Positions 1-11,214 of a stretch of DNA of 64,000 bases are shown piece after piece; the stretch's first letter is position 1, and every line of letters starts with the position of its first letter. The DNA comes from Tetrapyrgos nigripes (lineage: Eukaryota; Basidiomycota; Agaricomycetes; Agaricales; Campanellaceae). The notes under the pieces were generated by a model that saw only the letters and a list, made by a program, of their open reading frames with translations, had not been told where the DNA came from and made no database searches. The stretch lies in NCBI GenBank assembly GCA_013368315.1, contig JAACJM010000199.1, forward strand, positions 1 through 64,000, given 5' to 3'. Made by a program: the position numbers and the translations under genes.

Positions 1-91
1 CGCTGCACATGGGGGGGAGAGGATGGACCAGGGCGATGTAGATTGGGCAGAGGTCATCAAGCTAGATGTGTAGTTCAGTGGACATCCCTAC

Positions 92-388
92 GTGCGGAAC
101 ACAGAGGGAATCATGGATGGGGGACAGCAGTGTATGGGGGCACACATCACCCTACAATATGATGATAATGACAATGGAGCGGGCTGGAGAGCAGCGACTG
201 ATACGACAGGATGGGGGGACTTAACAGACTGGAACGACCCTAGGTGGAATATTACAAACAACACGACGGGGTGGGACAACTTAACGAAGTACTGGCCGAG
301 TCAAGGCGACGTAGACAGACGACTTTGCAAACAATGGGCGGAGCACTGGAAAACTAGCTTGCCAAGCTCCAGTGAAAGCTCGTCCTAA
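92..388 (+). pseudogene. Tail of an LTR-retrotransposon polyprotein (probable)
   Basis: An open frame runs in from the left and stops just before a purine-rich tract and an LTR-like start. The predicted peptide is rich in Trp, Asn and Asp and ends in a serine run; I see no protease, reverse transcriptase or integrase motif in it. Its position directly before the polypurine tract is what suggests the end of a retrotransposon coding region. The rest of the element lies outside the window, so the assignment is inferred from position only. Confidence 0.35.
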
Positions 389-390
389 AG

Positions 391-830
391 AGGGGGTAAT
401 GTCACGAATTGCTCCCCGCTTATTCATTTCCTTTCCATTCTTTTCCCTTTACTACCTACTTCCCACTTTAACCCCGTAAACATCAACCATTTCCCATCAT
501 TGTCTATAGTTACCATCTCCATAGATCTATAACTCACACTCTTATTTTCTCTGCTCCCTATCTCCACGGATATTCTCACTGTCAATCATCCTTATGATCC
601 AGTACCTTCATCTATCCATATCTAACTCATTATTCTCTCACCCTTGACGTTTCCACATGATACTGTCTATTATTACTTACTCTTTCCCATCCGTTCATAT
701 TTTACTTATATATACCTGTGATCTCTGTAACCTATTCCTTAGTTCGTTCACTTCGTCTCTGCTCCGTACTTCTACTACGCAGTGTAGAGCCTAGTCAGCT
801 CACTTTCTCTCTATCTCTCTATCTCTCTAT
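391..830 (+). mobile_element. Polypurine tract and 3' LTR of an LTR retrotransposon
   Basis: The purine run AGAGGGGG at 390-397 is followed by TAA and then TGTCACGAATTGC from position 400. This is the usual order of polypurine tract then TG-starting LTR in Ty3/gypsy elements. A TATATA box lies near 706-712, fitting an LTR promoter, and the right part ends in a (TCTATC)n stretch near 805-835. The exact right end is uncertain because the adjoining sequence (from about 830) already reads as a different, minus-strand element. The 5' LTR is not in the window. Confidence 0.5.
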
Positions 831-1196
831 CTCTTTTGACCAATCTATTCGCTTGTAACCGGCTTTCTCATATTGTGTGACTTGGGTGGTTATTGAGTGT
901 ACCGACAACCCTGACACGTACATCCTAAGAATACCCACAGTACCTAAGAAACTCTGAAGCTTGCTAAGGTCCTTTGGTATGGGCCATGTCTTAATTACTT
1001 CCACTTTTTCTTCATCCAGTTCCCGACCTTCATAAGTACATATATGACCAACTATCTTAGCTTCTGGACTACAGAGGAACGTCTTCTTCCCAGAGAAGGT
1101 CCCACCAGTGTACTTCATGCACTGCACTACTCAATTCAAATTTTGGAAGTGGTCCCAGATGAATTTTCTTATGCCCAGATTTTCTGATATTGTCTC
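820..1196 (-). pseudogene. Ty3/gypsy reverse transcriptase, C-terminal part (relic)
   Basis: Minus-strand translation matches the end of the gypsy reverse transcriptase palm and thumb. It reads ETISENLGIRKFIW next to the hAT insertion, then FSGKKTFLC, EAKIVGHICTYEGRE, VEVIKTWP and FLGTVGILRMYV. In-frame stops (for example just before VVQCMKYTGG) show that it is dead. The preceding part of the same domain lies at 2230-2376, separated by a hAT element. Low-coordinate homology fades near 830, where the LTR of another element abuts. Confidence 0.75.
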
Positions 1197-1204
1197 ATAG
1201 CCCC

Positions 1205-2221
1205 CAGTGTTGTCCTTAAGGCCTTAATTAAGGCCACCCAATGAAGTTACATCTTAAATTGTTAATAATAGTTTTTAATTAAGGGCATTTTAAGCCCAAA
1301 TTAAGCCACCTGTACTAAATGAAGGGGTGTGGGCCAGCGCTGAGCGTGGCGGAAACGAGTCCAGTGAGTTCAAATTTAAGATGCTAGACCACACTCCAGT
1401 GAAGATATTCAACAAAAAACAGATATTGCTGGTTCAATTTCTGAGAAAAGTACTAGAGTGTAGATCATTGTGTAGAATCAGAGGCTCAGAGCTATAATCA
1501 ATATACATGAGAAGAAGATACAGCCCTTGAGCTCTTGAAAAGGGAATACTTACATGCTGAAAATACAAAAATATCTGCTCGGCAGAAAGGCATACAGAAA
1601 CACACTTTTTTACAGATATATCTTATATCAGTAGTAGTGATGTGATCTATCCGTCAAGTGGATATTTTTGTCTTTTCAGCATATTACAAGAATAGGGGTG
1701 CATATTCTCTATTACTGGAGAAAATTGGAAAGAAATTTGATCAAGACAGATAGAGGAAATCGGGACAAACTCAACATAGCCACACGCAGAAATGCAGTGT
1801 AAAGAACTCGTCCTCATTCTTCGGCCTCATAAAAATCTGGTCCTCTAGAACACTCCCAATCCAGCATCATTTATTAGACTTCCTGCTGTAGAAGCTACAC
1901 ATACAACTTTTTGACAGTATATGCTGCTCTTTGTCCCAAGAGTCTGTGTCTGACTGCAGCAATGACTTTGAATAGTCTTCTTGCCTGCAGAAAAAAATGA
2001 AATGGTGATCCTTAATATTATGAGCAAATGTAGATAAGTAGACAGCTTTTGAACAGTCTTGAGCATATCATTGTCTCCAGAAGAAAAAAAAGAGCAGTGG
2101 CTGTGATAATGCTAAGGTCTTAATTAAGGCTTAAATTGTTTTTCTTCTGAAGTTAGGTCTTAAATTAAAAGTTTTTTAAGGCCTTAATGTTAATAACTGT
2201 TAAGGCTTAAGGACAACACTG
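1205..2221. mobile_element. Non-autonomous hAT element, 1017 bp
   Basis: The ends are perfect 16-bp inverted repeats beginning CAGTGTTGTCCTTAAG. They are flanked by an exact 8-bp target duplication, ATAGCCCC, at 1197-1204 and 2222-2229. CAGTG-type ends and an 8-bp duplication are diagnostic of the hAT superfamily. Subterminal copies of AAGGCCTTAA are present at both ends. No ORF resembles a transposase, so it must have been moved in trans. It sits inside a gypsy reverse transcriptase, whose reading resumes on the far side. Confidence 0.9.
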
Positions 2222-2229
2222 ATAGCCCC

Positions 2230-2376
2230 CATCCTCAGTTTCATATCTCGACGGTGGTCCCTTGATGGGCACATCGTCTACATAAGGAATAGTGACATGA
2301 GGCATCTCCTCCTTGAGAATGTAAGTAACATTATCATGGAAAATCGCTCGATACATCAGTAAGTACACTCTTGTAG
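2230..2376 (-). pseudogene. Ty3/gypsy reverse transcriptase, catalytic part (relic)
   Basis: Minus-strand translation reads MYRAIFHDNVTYILKEE, then MPHVTIPYVDDVPIKGPP and RYETEDGGY. YVDD is the catalytic box of reverse transcriptase. The peptide continues after the hAT element as ETISENLGIRKF at about 1196, so the two blocks are one interrupted domain. Upstream gag, protease or integrase parts of the same copy are not recognisable. Confidence 0.8.
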
Positions 2377-2409
2377 AGGTGTTTCATTTTCTTACATGTC
2401 TTTTCAGAA

Positions 2410-2841
2410 TTATGCTCTTCCCATGCAATGCGCTTTTGTTCTCTTCGTATATGCACAAGTTGTCCCTTTCTTGGGCCCAGATGCCTTCACTTTGCCTCCT
2501 CCATTATGACTCTTGACAGCAGTCCCATCAAGACTAACTGGATCATTCCAAGCTCTAATCTCAAGGAAGCTACATCTAGCGATAAACCCAATCGCAATGT
2601 TCTCTTTGCGATTGAACCTCAGTAAGAGTGCATCGTTATCTACCTTCCATCTTCTTTCTGATCTGGGACATGAACCTCTAGAGACCCAAAAACCGGCCAG
2701 TTTCACAAGGGCGCAAGAATCCTTGATTATTATGTGTCCACACTCAGAAACTTTGGTAGAATGGTCAAGATTGAAGACGACAGAATGCTTTGGCGACGAA
2801 AGATTGAGAAATTCATGTTTCCTGAGGACAAGGATTCTCAA
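2410..2841 (-). pseudogene. Unidentified open frame next to the gypsy relic, possibly gag-like
   Basis: A 143-codon minus-strand frame without an ATG start at its upstream end. Its C-terminal third is basic and glycine-rich (SHNGGGKVKASGPKKG, then CAYTKRTKAHC), vaguely like the nucleocapsid end of a retrotransposon Gag. It lies directly upstream of the reverse transcriptase relic on the same strand. I do not recognise the rest. It could equally be chance. Confidence 0.25.
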
Positions 2842-2959
2842 AGTGTGGAACTCGGAGAGGAAGTTCTTCCTGGAAGTTGTTTTATGCTTGGTAGGCGATC
2901 TGATTTATATTTCAAGCATTGTACTCAGTGCCTTTTCAGGAATGGACTTTAGTCCATTG

Positions 2960-4697
2960 GGTACCATAGTGCTGAAGGTGTACTATGTTACCTTCCGAGC
3001 TCCTCCTTGGGATCTGGCCTCTCCTCCACTGAACACACAGAGCCCTGTGTTCATAGGGGATCTCAACCTTTCTCCCCTGTGTAAATTGACCCAAGACCTT
3101 GATCTGTCACTCGCCCAGCCGTTCAATCTCTTGATGGAATACATGAACAGCATTGATAAGGAGCTTTGCCCCGCGTTCAAAATAGTAGCCACCAACTGTG
3201 TCACTCCTTTGAAGAATCATTTGAAAGTAAGAATCTCGATGTTTCTGTTCAGTGCCGTGACTACCATTGACTTCTTTCTATAGATCTACTGTCGTACTAT
3301 GAAAGGTACTTCTTGGGATGATGCCAAGAGCGGTTTTACTCTTGGTGATCGTCTCAAAGGGCCTGAAATGGAAAAAGCCATCAAGGTTTTGAAGACCCTC
3401 TGGGATACCATGTTCCCGAATGCTGTTGAGAACCATTCACAGCCCTTGGAGAGATCTAAAGACGCTGTGAAAGCTGAGAGGAATATTCATCCTCTTGGTG
3501 TACTTTTGTACTATTACGAGTTTGTTCCCGGACAGAACTTAGTCTTCCTGAAAGTCTACCTGCCAATCCAGTGAGTTCTACCTTTTTAGAGCTCTTGCTG
3601 GCCATACTGACCTGAGTTTACTGTAGTGTATACTCTACAAACGATTTGAGTGTTTGTGAAGCGCTGGAACGATTCTACCGTTGTATTTAAGGCTGCAACC
3701 AAATACTATTAATTACTGTTATAACAGGTTAATAACATGTTACACCTGAGTTCAGTAACAGGTTTTAACTGTTATAACCTATTATAACTGCTTAGTCTCA
3801 AGTGGTGGCTCAAGGAGCGAAAAATAAGCTGTTTCAGACATATTAATACCTCTTCAGTACCTGAATAAAGACAACCTCACCTGTCAGAATATCAATTACT
3901 AACCTAAAAGAGTATTTCACCATCTAAAGTTGGTCTTGGAAAGCTTACAAAGACTGTTCCTTCATCTTCTGCCAACTTATTGCAGAGGGTGCCCTGAGCT
4001 AGGTCTGAGCATGCTAAGTGTGTAAATAAATAAAGAATTATCCTGCTTTTTGTGTGGTAATGTAGTCGCAGATTGTGCACTGAGGACATATCAGGCCAGC
4101 ATGGGTGGTAACAGTGATACCTGAAAAAGATGGATTTTTGAGACAGAAGGAGCCTACATACTTGCTACAAGTATCATGTGAAATGACGGAGAGAGGGGAG
4201 GGTTATGTGAAAGGAAAACTCTGTATGTACACTTTAGATGAGAGGTAAAGTCAGAAACAAGACCATTGTAAAGTATAAAAATGGATTCAACTGAAAATGG
4301 GCTCTGTAAAGATTATCACCAGATGGAAATTTGAGTCAAAAAAGAGTGTCCATAGGGAACCAGTTAGTAACTAGTTATAACTAGTTATAACATATTAATA
4401 CCTGTTACCTGTTAATTACGCTCTGAGGCATAACAGTATTTAACAGGTTGCAGCCTTAGTTGTATTGGTCTGACTGAACATCTCCCCGAAGGCTAGTTCG
4501 TCTGAGAGGTATCCAAAGTCTAGTAAGTAATTCAACTTGGTTGCTGGAACGTTCGCCTCTGAAACAATACCTACAGTTCTCATAGGCCTCTTGATTCCCC
4601 AGGCAAAGCTATTCAGACTTATTTGACATTCTCAATGAAGAAACACGGTTGGGAGCTGACAAGCTACTTTTCGCCTGAAGTTTGGTTGAAATATTAA
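2960..4697 (+). pseudogene. DMATS-type aromatic prenyltransferase relic, split by a hAT element
   Basis: Four exon-like blocks in order match the fungal dimethylallyl tryptophan synthase fold. Block 1 (about 2960-3226) contains LDLSLAQPFNLLMEYMN and PLKNHLK. After an intron (3227-3283), block 2 (3284-3570) reads IYCRTMKGTSW, TLGDRLKGPEMEKAI, LKTLWDTMFP and FVPGQNLVFLKVYLP. A second intron (3571-3626) precedes block 3 (3627-3687), YSTNDLSVCEALERFYRC, which runs into the hAT insertion. The last block (about 4573-4697) gives YSSHRPLDSPGKAIQTYL and LTSYFSPEVW with a natural stop at 4695-4697. Family members prenylate indoles or other aromatics with DMAPP in secondary metabolism. The N-terminus is missing, stops occur at 4494-4506, and the hAT insertion disrupts the frame, so it is inactive. 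Confidence 0.7.
3688..4458. mobile_element. Non-autonomous hAT element, 771 bp, inside the prenyltransferase relic
   Basis: Perfect 13-bp inverted ends beginning TAAGGCTGCAACC are flanked by an exact 8-bp duplication, GTTGTATT, at 3680-3687 and 4459-4466. Subterminal regions are full of TTATAAC and TAACAG motifs in both orientations, as expected of transposase-binding repeats. The interior has no transposase-like ORF. The end sequence differs from the element at 1205-2221, so this is a second, independent hAT family. Confidence 0.9.
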
Positions 4698-7600
4698 TAA
4701 CGACATTCCAATCGCTCAGGTTCTTGTTCTTCCTCATGATCATAGGCTGGTTTATCTATTTCGGTCTGAAAAATAGCTGCAAAATAGTATATGTAGCCCT
4801 CCGAGGGCCTTGAATGTGCCGAAATTCTCTGTACTTTCCACTATTTATTAGAAATCAAAGATATCTTTGATTCTGTAGGACTGTTCTAGGATAGAAAAGT
4901 CCAAGCCACCTAGACGAGGTACAAGATTAAGAACGAATAACTCCAGGTGTACTCGAGTGTAAGATGGCAATATGACGACGGCCCGTCCTTTCATCATCCC
5001 AAGCTCTTCCCCCTCGAGTTCCTGGACAAGCCCTCCACCTTTCATAGTTGTAGCCTGGGGCACCTGCTCCATCTTCTACCAACTTGGCCCCAGTCTCCAA
5101 TTTCTCCATTCCTTGTGCAATCCACCTTCCCGTGCCTTTCGGCCTCGAGTGTGATATACGCCAAAGCCAACGCGTCCATAATTAGAACTGCCAGGGACTT
5201 CCGATGGGGACGGCTCTATACGTCGGGACTCGGGGTAGACGTTAAGATATGAAGGGAGTTTTACGATCTTGAGGCATGGGCAGTAGCACCAAAGCCTTTG
5301 ATCCAACCTAGAGACAAAGATGAGCATACTATGGTTGCGAGGCCCTTTGGGACTCGTTCTTAAAACTGACGCTACTACATATGTGATTGATTGGCAAGAG
5401 CGCTCCGAAATGACCGCAGCCATTTCAACTGACGCTCAAGCGCTCAAGCCTACAAAGCACCGATGCGTCATCGATGACGAACCTCAGGCAACCTCAGGCA
5501 ACCTCAGGCTCTTACTCCAGCTTTCCCCAAAAGTCTTCATAGTGTTGAGGATGAGACCGGACTTGGCGTTTCCCGCCGACGCTAAGCTTTCTCAGAGTCG
5601 TTATCCCGACCGCTGGCAATGGCAACAGTATCCCGTACGCGTCGTCCCCAGCTGTACCTTTCTCAAGATCTCATTACTTCAGCAGATGGACGTTGCTGAA
5701 AGGGATGCATAAACAGCTTAATACAAAGTTCACGAGTAAGTATCTGATCTGTCTCCGAGTCCCGTCGATTCTGACGCAGCAACACAACAGCACCACTAGA
5801 AACGTATCAATATGCGCTAGATACGGAGAACAGAAAGTCCCATCTACCTATTGTCTGTCATAAGACGCCGACGTCCTAGCTCTTCGAAAGTCTCGTCTTC
5901 TTCTCTCCCGAAGCAAGCTGGAAGTACTCAAGGTCGTTCATATATAGACTGTTTCCTTGTCTGTTTCATGTTCTCTACCTCACGGATGCTTGGCAATGCA
6001 GCTTGCGTGCATATGTTGAGCCTTCCCTTAGATCCTTGTGAAGATTTTCATTATTTTTGCCGCCAGGAAATGATCTGCACTCGTGACGACAATGGTGGTG
6101 AAAATCATAACGAATCGATAAATTTGCATTAACCTTCTTCGAGCGCATTCTGTATTTGGTATGTACCAGTTCTGCGAGACTCAGGGAAGTAAGCGGAATA
6201 CCTTATCTGCTTCTCTACCCCTCATCCGATGTTGGCATCCATGCGCTCGCGTCAACTTGTGTATACAATATCTTGATGCAACCGCAGCCCTTCTCGGCAT
6301 TTACAGGGCTGCTGACAATGGGATCTATCACCCAAAGACAGACTTCCAAAGCTCTGGATATATCATACGTGAACTTACTTGGATCATAGCCAGAACATCT
6401 TCAGAAATATCCTTATCAATTTGTATGTCAATGTCAAATGAGACTCACTCGAGTCAATGGCTTCTATTGGCTTCCTGTTGTACACCTTTCAAAGTTTATT
6501 GACTCGAGACCCTACTTAGCCACCTCAGATCAGCTGCTACTCAATAAGAGTACCTTATTCACAAGACGAATCAATATCTCTCTGAAGAAAGGGGTGGTGT
6601 TGGTAACTTGAACTGTAGAACTTAGACGGAAAAATTCTCACGGCTGAGGAATTTGTGAATGAGTACATGGCGAGTTCAGCCAATTATGGAAGAGCAACAC
6701 GCCCAAAGCGCACCTCCGAGTCGCGATAAAGTATTTATAGTAGTCTTTGACATCCCCATCAATCATACTACATCTGGTTACAAATTGCCTGACGAGAAAT
6801 GCCAACATTCCCGTCTCTAAGTTTAGATACCCGCATAAGACCATCAGCGGGAATGTGGAGGTAATCCGAGCGTAGTGGACTATCGGAGTCAGCACTCCGC
6901 GCCAATACACAGTGTGTTCCATGGAAAATCTCATGCGTGGTGAATCACAATTGGAGCAAAATAAAAGTAAATTCGCTGCTGGATATCCTTTATTATGTTG
7001 AAGCTCACGTATCCCTCAACGTCCTTAGCGAGATCTTGGGGATAGTGCGAGGGGTGCGACTGCTGCAAAGTCTCCATGCAGTGCTTCAGCCACAATTGCC
7101 TGCCGTCAGCCGAGTTTGCCGGTGTTTTCCCGTTGATTATTTGCGCTCAACATCCACTCTCATATCTCCAGCGGTCGCGGAAAGCCCGGTGTCTATACCT
7201 GCAGTTTCTGGTAGATGCGGTTCCGCTAACCCGGATTCTCATACTAGTAGCACAGCTGTTTTCGTCTTCCAAGGCTGGTCCAGCCTATGTGATCGGCGTG
7301 TAAGAAGATGGACTTGCGGTGAAGGAGGTTCAGGGAACTGTGAGCTTCTGGGTCACCCGAGGCTGCCTTAACGAAACAGGTACGTCAATGAGTGTATAAA
7401 TCTCCGCAATGTCCTCATAATAAATCTATCTATAGATATTGAAGATAAACTGAAATTTTCGTGCCGTTGGTTAGTAACATACCGACATATGCGTATGGAA
7501 TGCCGAGCCAATATAGACCGTTTCAGAACTGTCTGTATATCTCTCTTCACGGTATATATTGCCCTATGCTTTAATGTCAAATCTTCAGTCCCTCTGCAAG

Positions 7601-7745
7601 AGATCTCCCTCCCTATCTGCCAATAAGCGCTCTAGCCTGAGCAAGGCAGCTTCCTGCTCCTCTTTCGCTACTTATCGTCTCTAAGTGCTAACTGAGACTC
7701 ATTCCCTCTTGTTCTCCGTCTCCTCACTCACTTCCCATTATCATA
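4698..7745. other. Gene-poor stretch with no recognised gene
   Basis: Only short unsupported open frames occur here, for example 5320-5712 on plus and 6638-6934 on minus; I recognise neither. A perfect tandem triplet of the 10-mer ACCTCAGGCW lies at 5481-5510. The last 150 bp before 7746 are CT-rich with TATA-like sequence, as expected for the promoter of the chitin deacetylase gene. Confidence 0.6.
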
Positions 7746-9835
7746 ATGAGGTCTCTCAGTCTCTTTCTCATTGCAACGCTGCTTCCTCGAGGTGGATGGA
7801 CCGCAGCTATCGACAGGACAGATGAAGCTAGCGAAGCGAGTATCACAGGTAAGTAAATACCATCCATTCCACCATCATTTGTATGCTAATCCTCTGCTTA
7901 TCATGTGCGAATACACAGATGGCAAAACCGAGTGTACATCGTATGACTATCCTCCCGTCACCAGTCAATTATCAAAGTTCCCCGGGAATTGGCAGACAGC
8001 GAAAATCCTCCAAAATGACGGCGTCGCCTTGGATCTTTGGAATTCTATCTCAAACTCTATCCCAAACATAGCGGTCAAGGTGAGTCACTGAGTATTTATG
8101 CGAACCGATACTGACTCATACTCTTCCGTGTGCTAATGCAACTGTAGAGCACTTCCACATCGGGATACTCTGCAAGTGATCCTGATTGCTGGTGGACATA
8201 TAGTCAATGTACCGAGCCGAAGCTAGGAGGTCTACAGCCAGATATAACTGCGCCTCCTGAGGTGAGTAGATGCAATTATATTCTCGTTTTATTTCCTTCT
8301 AACGGACAGCGCCTGTATCGTTCAACAGCCATCGACGCTCGGCTACGGTTTTGATGACGGTCCAGCTTGTGACCATAATGTTTTCTACGATTTCCTGGCC
8401 AGCAATAATCAGAAAGCTAGTACGTCTTTCCATCATTTCGTTACTTCAAGGCGTTAACAGCTTACGAACGTGATTGCCACCTTTCCTCAACAGCTTTCTT
8501 CTACATTGGCAGCAACGTCCAGAACTATCCTCTTGAAGCTCAGAGAGGCCTGGCTGATGGTATGTTTAATACGTATCTTGCGTCAATAGTAAGCTAATTG
8601 TTTTTTCACGATACTTAGGTCATGAAATCTGTGTTCGTGAGTATATAGCTATATAGATGCCTCACTCCAAGCGTCGCCTTTCCTTACTTACTGATTATCT
8701 TTAGACACATGGTCTCATCCTCATAGTGAGTTACTATCTCTCGTTAACAGCAAGTCCCCTATCAACGCATTGATCATTTTTTATCACAGTGACAACACTC
8801 GCAAGTGAGGATGCCTTCGCAGAAATTTACTATTGTATGTATCGTCTCATCATCAGTTCTACAAGCCGCTGACAGTGATGTTGTTTCTCCAGCTGTACGA
8901 GTCTTTATTTATTTCATTACCATTAGTGCTTGATGAGAACTGACCTTTCGGTTCCGCTCTATTCAGATACAGGCTGTGAAACTCGCGGTTGGCGTAACAC
9001 CCACTTGTTGGCGAGTAAGTAGAATCCCGCACTTGAGTCCTATTTTTACCTTGGCTGATCTATTCCACCCTCTAAAGCCACCCTACGGCGATATTGACGA
9101 CCGAATCCGTGCCATATCCAAAGCTTTGGGTCTCCAGACCTTCATGTGGGGCTACGACACCGACGATGCCGACGTTGGCGACGGTTCATCCGTAACAGAA
9201 GCAGATGTTGAAAACTTGTATCAGCAGTTCATCAGTAAGGCGCAGAAGGGAGATTTTAATAATGTGAGCTCATACCTATAATACTATTTTGGGTACGAAG
9301 GCTGACTGCTTCTCCCAGACTGGTGCCATAGTCCTCACTCACGAACTGAATAACTTTACCATGTCAGAAGCCGTCAAGCATTATCCTCAGCTGAAGGCGG
9401 CCTTCAAGGTATGTTTCAAACGACCGATTTATCCGGTCCCGTATAGCCCGGAGGGGAAAACTGATGACGTCATTAGAATATCGTACCTGTGGGCGTAGGG
9501 CTGAATATTACGCAGCCATACCTGGAGACAAACTACACTTTACCAAGCTTCGAGCAATGTAAGTTTCAGAATCTCGTGCATCTCAAGGGCTCTTTCTGAA
9601 GCATCGTATGACAGATATTGCTGGAAACACTGTTCTGACTGGGACTACAACAAATGTCTCCATAAGCTCGACAACGACCTCAGAGGCTCCTGCGCAAAGC
9701 TCATCTTCATCGAGCTCTCCTCCTGTGAACTCGGGTAACTCGGACAAAAATGGTGCTGTTCCGGAGGCTGTGGTATTCAGAGGCTCAGTACTCCTGACTG
9801 GGCTGATGGCAGTTATTACGACCTTTCTTCTTTAA
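7746..9835 (+). CDS. Chitin deacetylase (CE4), secreted, probably GPI-anchored
   Basis: The product should remove acetyl groups from cell-wall chitin to give chitosan. Fourteen exons close in phase to 415 residues: 7746-7848, 7919-8079, 8148-8261, 8329-8419, 8494-8559, 8619-8636, 8705-8725, 8790-8834, 8893-8894, 8967-9014, 9078-9263, 9319-9408, 9477-9558 and 9615-9835. The N-terminus MRSLSLFLIATLLPRGGWTA is a signal peptide. CE4 motifs are clear: GYGFDDGP (catalytic base Asp plus metal Asp), HTWSH (metal His pair), RPPYGD, and VLTHEL near the end. A Ser/Thr-rich tail follows, then a hydrophobic end (GSVLLTGLMAVITTFLL), the GPI-signal pattern. Several exons are tiny (18, 21 and a required 2 nt). 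Family assignment is firm; the 2-nt exon is inferred from phase. Confidence 0.92.
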
Positions 9836-10506
9836 TGTTTAAGATTTATTTTACGCAAGGACTCATGCACTGACACTCTAGAACAGTTTTGTAGGCTGGT
9901 ATTTCTGTTCTAATTCTTGTTTGTATCATGGACACGTCTTAATGACCTACTGTATCTCATGTCACACGTACGGTAGTACTACCTTCGCTTCGAATGGAGA
10001 TGTTTGGAATCTTCTGTAGGGCATCTGTAGGGCCACTCTCAATTCTGATGCAGCTAGATAATTGTAACTGATCCGTCCCCATCAGAAATAATGTTTTGAA
10101 GGATCGATCCTTACTAAGGTTAGGGTGAATGACCCCTGATGTCGATAGACATCTGCCGCGTTTACACTTCCTTTCGCTCTAAGCTCACCAAGGTCCTCGT
10201 CCTTACCATCTATTAGTGGTATTTGTCCTAGACTCAACTCTGCCCTTGTCGCCTCTTACTCCTGGGCTCTAGTAGGATCTACTAGTTGGACAACTCAACT
10301 TCAGAACGACCATCATCTTACTTGCGCCACAAAACTACGGTGGTCATTGGTCTCATTTGGGTGCGTAAGCTGTTCTATGGTTGACTTCACTTACAGATGC
10401 TAATTAGGAGCGGTTTGAAAACATCATCGTCGCCTCAGTCAGTACTATAGCTTCGTATCTTCATTGCGCCACAGAGAGTAATAGATCCACTGGCAGAATT
10501 CTGGAC
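9836..10506. other. Intergenic, no feature seen
   Basis: This holds the 3' side of the chitin deacetylase gene and the upstream side of the DUF6699 gene. I see no further ORF, repeat or RNA gene. Confidence 0.6.
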
Positions 10507-11214
10507 ATGTCATCTCCTCCTTCAAGCATGTCATTTTATCAGCCAGCATATCCAGACGAGCCTCCAGAACCAGAGTACCCATTGTATTGCAATCCATATC
10601 GACCCTTTTGGACGAGCTATTGGCATTGGACCCCCGCACGCGATAACCACCGGACGCCCGTCACTACTCACAGCGGGCCTCTGGAAACTCGTCCACAGTC
10701 GGTCATCATTGCTCGATCAGCTTCAGCTCTCCGATACATCCATCCCATTGTTCTCCGGAGAAAGAAACCGCTTCCATTTCAAGTTCAAGGACCGGTTGAC
10801 CTACATCCTTGGCTGAAGCTCAGTGGAGAGACTCATCTTCCAATGCACGTAAATTTGACGGTCCCACCGGAAGATGTCGTACGTATGAGATCTCAGAATG
10901 CTATTGAGCTTGGAGCGTTGGACTCTCCAGCTACAATTCCTGGGTTGCCGTCGATGAGCATTGTCCACGCACTTGTGCCTTGGCCGATTACAGTGTCGCA
11001 CAGCAAATTCACGTATGTGACGGTCGAAGATGTGATACTCACTCTTCTGGCTCGGTTCCAGACTCCACTTCAGAATGGAGACGGAGGGTATGTGCCACTC
11101 GAATGTAGAAGGCCAGGTGGGAAAAGATATGATATCCTCAGGGGTCAGACCAAGATGATAGGTTTACAAAGATGCGATTACGGAGGAGATATTTGGATTC
11201 TGAGGACTGCGTGA
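10507..11214 (+). CDS. DUF6699 domain protein, 235 aa
   Basis: An uninterrupted 235-codon frame starts at ATG 10507. The first 95 residues are proline- and tyrosine-rich and probably disordered. From about residue 98 the pattern of the Agaricomycete DUF6699 domain appears: DLHPWL at 98-103, an aspartate/proline-rich strand (VNLTVPPEDV), SPATIPGLPSMSIVH, PWPITV, then VTVEDVILTLLARFQTP. The domain's biochemical role is unknown; genes of this kind occur in many copies in mushroom genomes. No signal peptide or membrane segment is visible. A second, larger DUF6699 protein lies at 17760-19343. Upstream in-frame ATGs are absent, which supports this start. Confidence 0.8.
   Translation: MSSPPSSMSFYQPAYPDEPPEPEYPLYCNPYRPFWTSYWHWTPARDNHRTPVTTHSGPLETRPQSVIIARSASALRYIHPIVLRRKKPLPFQVQGPVDLHPWLKLSGETHLPMHVNLTVPPEDVVRMRSQNAIELGALDSPATIPGLPSMSIVHALVPWPITVSHSKFTYVTVEDVILTLLARFQTPLQNGDGGYVPLECRRPGGKRYDILRGQTKMIGLQRCDYGGDIWILRTA

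Noticed and set aside
6937..7371. 144-codon plus-strand ORF
   Set aside because: Arginine/serine-rich composition typical of out-of-frame translation, no domain, no signal peptide.
10445..10639. Minus-strand ORF overlapping the first DUF6699 gene
   Set aside because: Antisense shadow of the coding frame; no independent support.
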